This document shows, one piece after another, positions 21,053 to 30,039 of a stretch of DNA of 64,000 nt; position 1 is the stretch's first letter, and each line of letters starts with the position of its first letter. The DNA is from RPQJ01 sp963846885 (GTDB lineage: Bacteria; Pseudomonadota; Gammaproteobacteria; Steroidobacterales; Steroidobacteraceae). Location of the stretch: contig CAWJXS010000021.1 in the NCBI GenBank assembly GCA_963846885.1, forward strand, positions 1-64,000. The letters run 5' to 3'. A program made the position numbers and the translations under genes. The notes below the pieces were generated by a model that ran no database searches, was not told the origin of the DNA, and saw only the letters and a program-made list of their open reading frames with translations.

Positions 21053-22552
21053 TCAGGCGCCTGCGGCAGGAGTTTCAGCACCTGCAGCCGACGCAGTCGC
21101 ATCCGCGGCCGGCTCCTCGGGCGTCGGCGCAGCCGGCGCTTCCTGCAGGCCGAGTTCCTGCAACACCGGGGAGTTGGCCTCTTCTTCGGCCACGATGCTG
21201 TGGCAAGTGCTGCATTTCTTGCCGATCTTGTCGCCGTCGTCCGTCTTGTGCTTGTTGTCGTGGCAGCGGAAGCAGCCCGGCGACTCCTGGTGCCCGATGT
21301 GGTTCTTGTAGGTGTTCCACTTCACCTTCATGTGCGGGAAATTGTTCCACGCGTAGGCGTCGCCGAGCGCCTTGCCGGCCTGCTCGACGGCTGGCGTGCC
21401 GGCGAGGTCGGCGTAATTCTGCGCGTAGAACGCCTTCACGGCCGCCGCGATCCCCTCGCGCGCCTCCGCGTGCGACGCATATTCCTTTTCCGTGATGATT
21501 CGCAGGCCTTCCCGCCGTATGTACGGCAGCGACCGGTCGATGCGGCCTTCTTCCAGCGCGAGGTCGACCTCGAACTCCGGGCTGCGATAGATGTGCGACG
21601 CGCGATTGTGGCAGTCGACGCAGTCCATGGTGCGCCATTCCGTGCCCTCGGGGGCCGGCTCCGCGCCTTTGAACAGCTTCTTCTTGCCCCCATCGGCCAG
21701 GTCGGTCAGCTCGACTTCATACATGATTTCGCGCGAAGGGTCAGCGCGGTAGCGGACCTGGTGGTTCGGATCGACGTGCCAGTGGATTCCCTGTGACTGG
21801 CCCGCCTGCTTGCCACCGACCTTGATCATCAGCGCCGTCTTTACTTCCGTGTTGGCTTCGTCCTCCGTGTAATGCGTGCGGACCTTGAGCCTGTCGCCGA
21901 GGAACTTGGTCGGCCAGTGGCACTGTTCGCAGGTGCCGTTGGCCGGACGCAGCGAGTGAACCGGCGTCGGGATCGGGCGCGGATACAGGTCGAAGGCGAC
22001 CGCGATCAGCTGCCAGGAGCCCGAGATCTTCGCTTTGACGAACCATTCGGCACCCGGGCCGATGTGACAGCCAGCACATCCGACCCGCGCATGCGGCGAG
22101 CGCTGGAAGGCCGTGTACTCCGGTTCCATGACCTTGTGGCAGGCCATGCCGCAGAACTCGTCGGAGTCCATGTAATGGATGGCTTTGAAGGTCAGGCCGG
22201 CGGCTAACGCGAACAAGGGGACTGCAAGCGCCACGAGCCCGAGCAGCACGCCACGGGTGCGCTCCTGGTTGAGGTCGAAGATGGGCAGGTGCCCGGTCTC
22301 CTTGCCCTGCGCGGCGAGCTTCGCATCATTGCGCTTGCGCCACCACAAGCCGATCGGGACCAGCGCGAGGCCGAGCAGGAACGCCATCGGCAGCATTACG
22401 AAGGTGATGATGCCGAGATAGGCTCCGCCCTCGAAGCCCATGCCTTGCATGATCAGCAGCGCGCCGATGAGCAGGAGGCTCACCATGATCAGCAGGGTGC
22501 CGACCAGGCTGATCACGTTGCTGGTAATGCCCGAAATGAAATGCTTGATCAT
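21053..22552 (-). CDS. NapC/NirT-type multiheme cytochrome c (quinol dehydrogenase)
   Basis: 499 aa. The N-terminal about 125 residues hold three hydrophobic segments (LVGTLLIMVSLLLIGALLIM, IITFVMLPMAFLLGLALVPI, VLLGLVALAVPLFALAAGL). The periplasmic part has five CxxCH motifs (CAGCH, CEQCH, CVDCH, CFRCH, CSTCH) and an unusual CX3CH (CGMACHKVM) at the first heme, followed by Met as in NapC/NrfH proteins. The tail is Ala/Pro/Glu-rich. Such proteins oxidise menaquinol or ubiquinol in the inner membrane and pass electrons to periplasmic cytochromes; CymA and ImcH do this in metal reducers. It lies downstream of the CbcL-like gene. Confidence 0.82.
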   Translation of the reverse strand: MIKHFISGITSNVISLVGTLLIMVSLLLIGALLIMQGMGFEGGAYLGIITFVMLPMAFLLGLALVPIGLWWRKRNDAKLAAQGKETGHLPIFDLNQERTRGVLLGLVALAVPLFALAAGLTFKAIHYMDSDEFCGMACHKVMEPEYTAFQRSPHARVGCAGCHIGPGAEWFVKAKISGSWQLIAVAFDLYPRPIPTPVHSLRPANGTCEQCHWPTKFLGDRLKVRTHYTEDEANTEVKTALMIKVGGKQAGQSQGIHWHVDPNHQVRYRADPSREIMYEVELTDLADGGKKKLFKGAEPAPEGTEWRTMDCVDCHNRASHIYRSPEFEVDLALEEGRIDRSLPYIRREGLRIITEKEYASHAEAREGIAAAVKAFYAQNYADLAGTPAVEQAGKALGDAYAWNNFPHMKVKWNTYKNHIGHQESPGCFRCHDNKHKTDDGDKIGKKCSTCHSIVAEEEANSPVLQELGLQEAPAAPTPEEPAADATASAAGAETPAAGA

Positions 22553-22666
22553 GAAATCACCCTATGGCTGTGCCTGCGTCTTTAGATTTGCAGCCGGATG
22601 ATCCACAGCCCGGACCTCCAGCACTGCCGGCGTCGGGCCGGCACGGTTCGAAACGGTAGCAGAAAT

Positions 22667-22710
22667 GGCTGCGGCCGGCCCGGAGCATAAGCTCCAGACC
22701 GGCCGCAGCC
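22667..22710 (-). other. Long hairpin between cytochrome genes
   Basis: A perfect 12-bp stem (GGCTGCGGCCGG with CCGGCCGCAGCC) encloses a second hairpin (GGAGC-ATAA-GCTCC). It lies in the 173-bp gap between the CbcL-like and NapC-like genes. There is no U run on the minus strand, so attenuation or 3'-end protection is more likely than simple termination. Confidence 0.6.
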
Positions 22711-22725
22711 GACACCCCGCGCGTA

Positions 22726-24813
22726 TCAGAACAGGTGCATCGCACCGCTCAACAGCGCCTTGAAGATGAAGATCGCCAGCGCCACGCCGATCGCCACCAT
22801 GGCGAAGCCGAATATGTACGCGACGCGGACGTGTGCTGCGGTCGGGGGCGGCACGAAGTACTGCTCGAGAGTTCCAGCCGCCACCAGCCGGTCGTACTCG
22901 AGCGGCCGCTCATGCTTGAAGCGCTCGAGCGTCATGCTGCCCGTGAAGATCACCGGATCCATCGGGAAGCTTTCCGGCCGGATGTGGGTGTGGAAGAAGT
23001 GGAACAGGAAGATGAAGCCCGTCGCCAGCAGCGCTTCATCGCTGTGGATGACGTAGGCGGCGTTCAGCGCCCAGCCCGGCAGGAACCCGGTGAAGAAGTC
23101 CGGGAACCACAGGATGAGACCCGAGACGCCGATCATCGCGACGCCCCAGAACACCGCCAGGTAGTCGAACTTCTCCCAGTACGCCCAGCGGTCGAAAGCC
23201 GGCCGCGGACCCATATAGAGGAAGTACTTGAAGTTGCCCCAGAGGTCCTGGGCGTCCTTCAGGTTCGGCGTCATCGAGCGCCAGCCCCAGAAGTAGCCTT
23301 TCTGCTTCTTGATCACGATGTCGCGGAACAGCATGCCGATGTGCACCGCGAAGTAGCCGAACGTGATGATCGCCGCCAGTCGGTGCAGCCACGATGCGAC
23401 CTCGGGCCCGCCCATCGCTGCCATCAGGCCGGGCGCCCACGGTGCCGCCGCGAACTTGAGCGGCAGGCCGGTGATCGCCAGCAGCAGGAAGCTCAGGATG
23501 ATCGACACGTGCAGCCACATCTGCGTCGTCGTGAAGCGGCGGATGTACGGGCCGGGCAGCGAAATGCTGGACCTTGAACTCGCCGCGCAGGCGACCGACC
23601 AGCGTGCGTTGCAGCCACAGCAGCATGTGCAGGCCGAAGAACCCGAACACGCCGAGCAGCAACAGCGACATGAACAGATAGATGTAATGGACCCACGGAT
23701 TCTGGTCCCTGTTCATCGGGTCGCTGTGCGGAATGAACGTCAGGAAAGAAGCGTTGATCTCGCCGGCATGGCAGTTGCTCGAGCCGCAGGTCGCGGCGAG
23801 GTTGTCGGGGTGAGTGCTCGACCGCGGGTCCGAGGCGCTCAGGTTGTGGTGCGGCGTGTGGCAGTCCGAGCACATGGCCGCCGAGCGGTGGCCGACCGAC
23901 GTGGCCTTGCCGTGGAAGCTGTCGTGGAAGGTCTTGGACACGTCCTCGTGACAGCTGCCGCACTGGTCCGGCATCTGCTGCAGGTTCGCGCGGCTGTCCG
24001 CCGACTTGATCGCGTGCGCCTCATGGCAGGTGGAGCACACCGGGCCATCCTTGCCGTCGCGCCACAGCGCGCCGTGCGAGCTTTCGCTCCATTCCTTGAG
24101 CACGCCCACATGGCACTCGCCGCACATGTTCGGGCTCTGCTGGTGCGACGTTCGCGCCGTGGCATCCGTGTGGCGCTGGATGTCGTGGCTGCCGTGGCAG
24201 TCGCTGCACGACGGTGCCGACTCGGTCAGGCCAGCCTTGAGCAGCGCGCGCGCATGGATGCTGCTCAGGTAGCCGTCCATCATCTTGTCGTGGCACGAGC
24301 CGCAGTTCTGCATCTGGTTCAGCGGCGACATCAGCGCTGCCGGGTTGTTGCTGCGCACGACCGTGTGGATGTTGCCGTGGCAGCCTTCGCAGGTGACGGG
24401 CTTGTCGCCCTTGACCCGGGCGTGGACGCTGTTCTGGAACGGCGTGATCTCGTCTTCGTGGCATTCCATGCACACGTCGAACCCGACCGGTCCGAGCGGC
24501 TGGCGCTTGCCTTTGTGCTTCACGGTCAATGCAGCCGTGTGGCACTCCACGCAATCCACCCGCTTGTGCGCCGACGCGGCGAATTGCTCTTCGTGCACGG
24601 CGACCGACTCGCCGGCCTCGTTCTTCATCTCGGCGTCGTCGTGGCATGCGAGGCACTTGGAATTCGGGATCGCGGGCTCGGCAGTGGCAGCGTCGGCCGT
24701 TGGCGCGGCGCGGCGGCCTCCTGGGCTGACGCTGTCGGCGAGCCGGCGAGCGCGAACAGCAAGGTGGAGGTGGACAGGGCGCAGGCGAGGGCGAGGCGGC
24801 GAATCCGGAACAT
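22726..24813 (-). CDS. CbcL-like fusion of multiheme cytochrome c and cytochrome b (two frameshifts)
   Basis: ATG 24813 follows GAGGGAG. A signal peptide (LALACALSTSTLLFALAG, cleaved near ASAQ) leads to a periplasmic domain with ten CxxCH motifs (CLACH, CVECH, CMECH, CEGCH, CGSCH, CSDCH, CGECH, CSTCH, CGSCH, CSDCH) plus one CX4CH (CGSSNCH). A membrane helix (WVHYIYLFMSLLLLGVFGFF) is followed by a di-heme b-type domain of the FdnI/HydC kind (MWLHVSIILSFLLLAITGL, SWLHRLAAIITFGYFAVHIG, FLFHFFHTH). Indels near 24710 and 23570 break the frame. The layout matches Geobacter CbcL, an inner-membrane menaquinol oxidase used at low potential. Heme number and order differ, so orthology is not claimed. 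Confidence 0.78.
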
Positions 24814-24989
24814 GTTTTGGCTCCCTCTGGGGGGCGGCGCATGGGGACGCTTTGCGTGCTGCCCCATGAGTCGTGCACCGCAAAAAGCGGCACCTGCGAA
24901 TTTCACCTCAAGAGGGCGCGAAGGGGCTGCACGCATTTACCGCAGTTGCGATCGGCGCCGCGTTGGCGCCCCTTTCCGCTGACCGTGCG

Positions 24990-25268
24990 TCAGCGCGGAG
25001 GCTGCGGCTCGCGCTTCGGGTTCGGGCCGGAGCGTTCGGCCGGTGTCAGGGTATTGGCGGGACAATCGCCGCAGCCGCCGGCTTTAGCCTGGGCGAGCGC
25101 CAGCAGACGCACGGCCAGCCTGCCCTTGAGACCACCCGCCTCGGCACCGCCAAGCGCCGCGGCTGACCGCAGCGCCAGGCGCTGGCGAGTGGGCGCGGGT
25201 ATCAGCGCCCAGGCCGCATAGGCTGCGGCCACGAACACGATGAGACCGACGAGCAATGATTCGAGCAT
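24990..25268 (-). CDS. FeoB-associated Cys-rich small membrane protein
   Basis: 92 aa with one N-terminal membrane helix (LLVGLIVFVAAAYAAWALI), a basic middle and a GGCGDCPA motif. This matches the small Cys-rich membrane proteins commonly encoded after feoB. Its role is unknown; the cysteines could bind iron. It starts 18 bp after the feoB stop. Between its end and the CbcL-like start (24814-24989) I see no gene. Confidence 0.6.
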   Translation of the reverse strand: MLESLLVGLIVFVAAAYAAWALIPAPTRQRLALRSAAALGGAEAGGLKGRLAVRLLALAQAKAGGCGDCPANTLTPAERSGPNPKREPQPPR

Positions 25269-25286
25269 GGCCGTGCTCCGTCGTGC

Positions 25287-27161
25287 TCAGCCCAGCAGCG
25301 CGCTCGCCACGCGGTAGGTGACGAACGAGGCCAGGTAGGCCAGGGCGAAAAGATAGCCCGCCATCGCCAGCGGGTAACGCCAGGAATTCGTCTCACGCTT
25401 CACGATCACGAGCGTCGAGAGGCACTGCGGCGCGAAGACGAACCATGCCAGCAACGACAGCGCCGTGGCCAGGCTCCAGGTCTGCGCGAGCATCGGCGCC
25501 AGCGCGCTCGCCACGTCGCCTTCGTTGCTGAGCGCGTAGACGGTTCCCAGCGCGCCGACTGCAACCTCGCGCGCTGCAAGCCCCGGCACCAGCGCCAGCG
25601 AGATCTGCCAGTTGAAGCCGATCGGCGCGAAGATCACTTCGAGCGCGCGGCCGATCATGCCGGCGAAGCTGTAGGTGATGGCGGGCGCATCGGCTCCCGG
25701 CGGCGGCGCAGGGTACGTGCTGAGGAACCAGAGCACGATCATCAGCGCCAGGATGATGGTGCCGACACGCTGCAGGAACACCTTGGCGCGTTCCCACAGG
25801 CCGATCGCAAGGTTGTTCAGGTGCGGCCAGTGGTATTCGGGCAGTTCGAGCAGGAGCGGGTGATAGGCCGTCTTGAGCGCGGTCCGCTTGAGCACGTAGG
25901 CCACCGCCATCGCAGCGAGGATGCCGGCGAAATACAGCGTGAACAGCACCAGGCCCTGCAGGTTGAACGGCCCGACCGGTCGCGCCGGAATGAACGCGGC
26001 GATCACCAGCGCATAGACCGGCAGCCGCGCCGAGCAGGTCATCAGCGGCGCGATCATGATCGTCGCCATGCGGTCGCGCAGGTTCGGGATGGTGCGCGTC
26101 GCCATGATGCCCGGCACCGCGCAGGCGAAACTCGAAAGCAGGGGAATGAAAGCGCGGCCCGAGAGGCCGACGGAACCCATCAGCCGGTCGAGCAGGTACG
26201 CCGCGCGCGGCAGGTAGCCGCTGTCTTCCAGCGCCAGGATGAACAGGAACAGGATCAGGATCTGCGGCAGGAACACCAGCACGCTGCCGACGCCCGCGAC
26301 GACGCCGTCGACGAGCAGGCTGCGCAGCGCCCCGTCCGGCAGCACGTTCTGCAGCCAGGTGCCCAGTGCCCCGATGCCGCCGTCGATCAGTTCCATGGGC
26401 ACGACCGCCCAGCTGAAGACGGCCTGGAACACGAAGAACAGGATGGCCGCGAGAATCAGCGGCCCGGCGAACGGATGCATCACCAGCGCATCGAGGCGCG
26501 CGAGCGCCTGCTTGCGCAGGGGCTCGACGTAGCCGCTGGCGCGCAGGATGCGGCGCACTTCGCGCTGCGTTTCCTGGATCTGCGCAAACGTGGGTTCCTG
26601 CCAGTGCAGCGGCAGCCGCTGGCCGGGGTGCGGCAAGGCTTCCAGTTGCTCCACCAGGAGGCGTTCGCCGTTGTGGTCGACCGCGACGGTCTCGACGACG
26701 GGGACGCGCAACTCCTGCTCGAGCCGCGCGCGATCGAGCTTGTAGCCGCGGCCGGCCGCGAGGTCGCTCATGTTGAGCGCGACGACCATGGGCACGCCGA
26801 GGTCGCGCAGCTCCACCACCAAGCGCAGATTCAGGCGCAGGTTGGTCGCGTCGACGACGCAGACGATGAAGTCGGGCGCGGGTTCCGCAGCGAGGCGGCC
26901 GAGCAGGAAGTCGCGCGTGATCGCTTCATCGAGTGTCGTCGGCGTCAGGCTGTAGGCGCCGGGCAGGTCGAGCACCTTGTACGCACGCCGCCGCGCCGGG
27001 CCGACGAACGAGCCTTCCTTGCGCTCCACCGTGACGCCCGCGTAGTTCGCGACGTGCTGGCGGCTGCCGGTCAAACGATTGAAGAGCGCGGTCTTGCCGC
27101 TGTTCGGCACGCCGACCAGCGCGAGTCGCATCGAGTCCATCGCGACGGACTGGCTATTCAA
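25287..27161 (-). CDS. feoB: Ferrous iron transporter FeoB
   Basis: 624 aa from TTG 27161, which overlaps the feoA stop as TTGA and has GGAG 6 nt before it. ATG 27140 or 27131 are alternatives. The N-terminal G domain has GVPNSGKTALFN (G1), DLPGAYSLTP (G3) and NMSD (G4). The membrane part has two Gate motifs, one with FIPLLSSFACAVPGIMATRT and one with GLAAREVAVGALGTVYAL. It imports Fe(II) across the inner membrane. Close to metal-reduction-type cytochromes, it would collect the Fe(II) formed outside. Confidence 0.95.
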   Translation of the reverse strand: MNSQSVAMDSMRLALVGVPNSGKTALFNRLTGSRQHVANYAGVTVERKEGSFVGPARRRAYKVLDLPGAYSLTPTTLDEAITRDFLLGRLAAEPAPDFIVCVVDATNLRLNLRLVVELRDLGVPMVVALNMSDLAAGRGYKLDRARLEQELRVPVVETVAVDHNGERLLVEQLEALPHPGQRLPLHWQEPTFAQIQETQREVRRILRASGYVEPLRKQALARLDALVMHPFAGPLILAAILFFVFQAVFSWAVVPMELIDGGIGALGTWLQNVLPDGALRSLLVDGVVAGVGSVLVFLPQILILFLFILALEDSGYLPRAAYLLDRLMGSVGLSGRAFIPLLSSFACAVPGIMATRTIPNLRDRMATIMIAPLMTCSARLPVYALVIAAFIPARPVGPFNLQGLVLFTLYFAGILAAMAVAYVLKRTALKTAYHPLLLELPEYHWPHLNNLAIGLWERAKVFLQRVGTIILALMIVLWFLSTYPAPPPGADAPAITYSFAGMIGRALEVIFAPIGFNWQISLALVPGLAAREVAVGALGTVYALSNEGDVASALAPMLAQTWSLATALSLLAWFVFAPQCLSTLVIVKRETNSWRYPLAMAGYLFALAYLASFVTYRVASALLG

Positions 27162-27433
27162 GGAGCGCTCCGCTCGGGTTCGACGAGCACGGCCGCTGCC
27201 TCGCGCCGCCGCAGGGCAAACGTCGTATTGCCCAGCCGCACCGCCATCGGGTCGCCCCCGGGCCAGACCGCGTCGATGATCTCGAACGGCTCGCCCGCGA
27301 CGAATCCCAGTTCCAGCAGGCGCCGGCTCACGGTCGACTGGGCTTCATCGCCAAGACTCTGCGCGTCGTCGCGCACATCCAGGATCACTCCACGGGCGCC
27401 TTTGTTCAGGGTGGCGAGACTGACGGGGGACAT
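27158..27433 (-). CDS. feoA: Ferrous iron transport protein FeoA
   Basis: 91 aa from ATG 27433 (MSPVSLATLNKGARG). It is a SH3-like FeoA domain with LLELGFVAGEPFEII and MAVRLGNTTFALRRREAAAV. It is translationally coupled to feoB. The frame is open upstream to 27733, but similarity starts here. Confidence 0.9.
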   Translation of the reverse strand: MSPVSLATLNKGARGVILDVRDDAQSLGDEAQSTVSRRLLELGFVAGEPFEIIDAVWPGGDPMAVRLGNTTFALRRREAAAVLVEPERSAP

Positions 27434-27578
27434 GAACCGGAGCGTATCTGACTGGGGCGCGCAGTCTCGCCTTAATGAGATTCGTTCGCAACAAGGGAAA
27501 CCCGTAATGGTGTGTGGGGCGCAGCGCGGAAAGTCCGGGACCGCCAACATCCCGGGCGCCAGGCCGGTGCTGCAAACC

Positions 27579-27622
27579 ATGTACAAAAGGCTAGACAAAA
27601 CATGTACAGGTCCGGCTATACT
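27579..27622 (+). promoter_or_regulatory. Promoter region with ATGTACA direct repeats
   Basis: Two ATGTACA copies (27579-27585 and 27602-27608) are 23 bp apart. TAGACA (27592-27597) and TATACT (27617-27622) make a possible -35/-10 pair with 19-bp spacing. It lies 70 bp before the ECF sigma gene and on the far side of feoA, so it may serve either direction. The repeat spacing of two helical turns suggests a regulator site. Confidence 0.35.
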
Positions 27623-27691
27623 CAGTCCGCAAAGATCAAAGACCTGCACTTGAAACCGGAAATCCACCGGACCGAATTGAGGTGACAAGCG

Positions 27692-28252
27692 ATGTCGGAG
27701 TCCATCCTTGAGCGCGTAGCCCGGGGCGACCAACAGGCCGTCCGCGAGTGCATCGACGAATTCGGCGGCCTGGTCTGGGCGATTGCGCGGCGCATGACGC
27801 GCTCACGGGCCGACGCAGAAGACGCGGTGCAGGAAATCTTCGTCGACGTCTGGCGCAGCGCGGCACGTTTCGATTCGGCGCAGGGCACGGAGAAGGTGTT
27901 CGTCACCACCATCGCCCGGCGCCGCCTCATCGACCGCATTCGCCGCGGTAAGATGAATTCGATGATGGACGGCGAAGAGGCGCTGGAAGACCTGCGCTTC
28001 GCCGAGCACGGCAACCACGGCGAGATCCGTGCGGAGGCCGAGCGTGCGGCCGCCGTCGTTGCGCGGCTGCGGCCCGAGCAGCGTAAGGTGCTGCGTATGG
28101 GCTTGCTGGAGGGCATGACGCATTCCGAGATCGCCTCGGCGACCGGCATGCCGCTTGGCACCGTGAAGACACAGATGCGTCGTGGACTGATCCAGGTACG
28201 GCAGTGGATGAAGATCGAAAACCCGGTGCAGATGGAACAGGCGACTCGCTGA
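27692..28252 (+). CDS. ECF-type sigma-70 family factor
   Basis: 186 aa. Region 2 reads LVWAIARRMTRSRADAEDAV, QEIFVDVWRSAARFD and VFVTTIARRRLIDRIRR. Region 4 reads LRPEQRKVLRMGLLEGMTHS and TGMPLGTVKTQMRRGL. ATG 27692 has GAGGTG at a good distance. The adjacent gene encodes an RskA-type anti-sigma, so this belongs to the SigK-like group that is often regulated by redox or envelope signals. Confidence 0.92.
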   Translation: MSESILERVARGDQQAVRECIDEFGGLVWAIARRMTRSRADAEDAVQEIFVDVWRSAARFDSAQGTEKVFVTTIARRRLIDRIRRGKMNSMMDGEEALEDLRFAEHGNHGEIRAEAERAAAVVARLRPEQRKVLRMGLLEGMTHSEIASATGMPLGTVKTQMRRGLIQVRQWMKIENPVQMEQATR

Positions 28253-28989
28253 GCGAAGCGCCCGGGTCGTCGTCCTTGCCGTCACCCGCGCCACAGCAGC
28301 CCTCGGCTGCTGTGGACACTGAGCCGGAAGCAGGGCACGACCCGCGATTGCCCCGCCGGGTGAAACGCCGACTGGACGAAAGCGCAGAAGCCTGGCTCCG
28401 TGCCTGCGCCGAAAGCACGGACGACCTGCCCCCCGTCATCGAAAAGATCGTCGTCGACCGCAAGGCGCAACGGCGCGGCTGGTATGCGGCCGCAGCGTGC
28501 CTGGCCCTGGCCATCGCAGGATGGTGGCCCCGTCTTGCCGAACTCGGCGCCGATGCCGCGAACGGCATCTCGCCGTTGCAGGCTGACGTCGAGCGCGGCC
28601 GCGAATACCTGCTGAAAACGGGCGGCGCGCACCTCGGGCGCTGGGACTGGTCGCACGAGTCGGGCGTCGCAGCCAACGTCCACGGCGAAGTCATCTGGGA
28701 CGGCGCACGACAGCAGGGCTATCTCACCCTTGCGGGGCTCCAGTCCAATGCCGAGACGGGCCGGCAGTACCAGCTCTGGATCTTCGATGGCACGCGCGAC
28801 GACCGGTACCCGGTCGATGGGGGCGTCTTCGACGTGCCTGCAGGTGTCCCGTCCGTCACCGTTCCGATCCGCCCGGCACTGAAGGTGTCGCAGCCCGTCG
28901 CATTTGCCGTCACGCTCGAGCCGGCGGGCGGCGTCGTGGTTTCGGACCGACAACACCTGATGGCGCTCGCACGCGCGGGCACTCGCTGA
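28204..28989 (+). CDS. RskA-type anti-sigma factor
   Basis: 261 aa from GTG 28204, overlapping the sigma gene by 49 bp in another frame. The N-terminal about 95 residues are cytoplasmic. One membrane helix (WYAAAACLALAIAGWW) is followed by the periplasmic RskA domain (WDGARQQGYLTLAGLQSNAE, YQLWIFDGTRDDRYPVDGGV, FAVTLEPAGGVVVS). It should hold the upstream sigma factor inactive. The long overlap implies coupled translation. Confidence 0.85.
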   Translation: MDEDRKPGADGTGDSLSEAPGSSSLPSPAPQQPSAAVDTEPEAGHDPRLPRRVKRRLDESAEAWLRACAESTDDLPPVIEKIVVDRKAQRRGWYAAAACLALAIAGWWPRLAELGADAANGISPLQADVERGREYLLKTGGAHLGRWDWSHESGVAANVHGEVIWDGARQQGYLTLAGLQSNAETGRQYQLWIFDGTRDDRYPVDGGVFDVPAGVPSVTVPIRPALKVSQPVAFAVTLEPAGGVVVSDRQHLMALARAGTR

Positions 28990-29003
28990 GGCATGCGTTG
29001 GCG

Positions 29004-29975
29004 ATGACCGGCAGCGGCAGCGTGGGTGCGGGCAAGCTGGGCGGCGGCGCTGCGGCACAGGCTGCGGGGCTCGTCCTCATGGTGCGGCCAGCCAGCTTCG
29101 GCTGGAATCCTGAGACCCACGCGAGCAATCGCTTCCAGCGCGACGAGCCGCTGCTCGCAAGCGCAGCCAACACACGCGCCTGCGAGGAGTTCGACGCGCT
29201 CGTCGCGCAACTGCGCGCTGCGGGCGTCGATGTGCACGTCGCGCAGGACAGGCCGGCCCCCGTGTGCCCCGACGCCGTCTTCCCGAACAACTGGGTCAGC
29301 CTGCACGCGGATGGCACCGTGGTGCTGTACCCGATGCTCGCGCGCAATCGCCGGCTCGAGCGCAGGCTGGAGGTCATCGCCACGCTCGCTGCCGCGCACG
29401 GCTTGACGGTGAAGCGCCTGCTCGACCTGTCGCACCACGAGGCGCACGGCAGGTTCCTGGAAGGCACCGGCAGCGTCGTGTTCGATCACGTGCAGCGCAT
29501 CGCCTATGCCTGCCTGTCGCCGCGCACGCACGCTGAACCGCTCGCAGAACTGTGCGACGAGCTCGGCTATGCGCCGTGCACGTTCGACGCGTGCGATGCC
29601 ACGGGAGTGCCGATCTACCATACCAACGTGATGCTGGCCGTGGGCTCGCGCGCCACCGTGGTGGCGGCGAGCGCCATCGCGGCGCCTGATCGCGACCGTG
29701 TCCTCGCCAGCCTCGGGCGCGACGGACGCCTGGTCGAAGTCATCGACGGGGCGCAGATGGCGGGCTTCGCCGGCAATGTGCTCGAGCTGCGCGCGACGGA
29801 CGGGCGCAGCGTGCTCGCTCTATCGCGCAGCGCGCGCGATGCGTTTGGCGACGCTGCGTTCGCGCGCGTGGCGGGCACCGTCGATACGGTCGTCACCGCC
29901 GCCATCCCGACGATCGAAACGCTCGGCGGCGGGTCCGTGCGCTGCATGCTCGCCGAGGTCCGGCTGCCGCGCTAA
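29004..29975 (+). CDS. ctlX: Citrulline utilization hydrolase CtlX / arginine deiminase family
   Basis: About 323 aa from ATG 29004; a TTG at 28998 is in frame. It has the guanidine-modifying superfamily motifs in order: PDAVFPNNWVSLH, HEAHGRFLEGTGSVVFDH, PIYHTNVMLAVG and the catalytic Cys in GGGSVRCML. Related proteins release ammonia or CO2 from citrulline or arginine-like substrates; the exact substrate cannot be read from the sequence. No arginine pathway genes lie nearby. Confidence 0.8.
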   Translation: MTGSGSVGAGKLGGGAAAQAAGLVLMVRPASFGWNPETHASNRFQRDEPLLASAANTRACEEFDALVAQLRAAGVDVHVAQDRPAPVCPDAVFPNNWVSLHADGTVVLYPMLARNRRLERRLEVIATLAAAHGLTVKRLLDLSHHEAHGRFLEGTGSVVFDHVQRIAYACLSPRTHAEPLAELCDELGYAPCTFDACDATGVPIYHTNVMLAVGSRATVVAASAIAAPDRDRVLASLGRDGRLVEVIDGAQMAGFAGNVLELRATDGRSVLALSRSARDAFGDAAFARVAGTVDTVVTAAIPTIETLGGGSVRCMLAEVRLPR

Positions 29976-30039
29976 GCCGCGGATCGAAGTCGCGGGGCGG
30001 AATGCTAGAATTCTGCGACTCGCGCGCAGGGGAAACGGC

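Noticed and set aside
24814..24986. Sigma-54 promoter for the CbcL-like gene
   Set aside because: A GGTGCC...TTTTTGC stretch on the minus strand has the wrong spacing between the GG and GC elements by one base.
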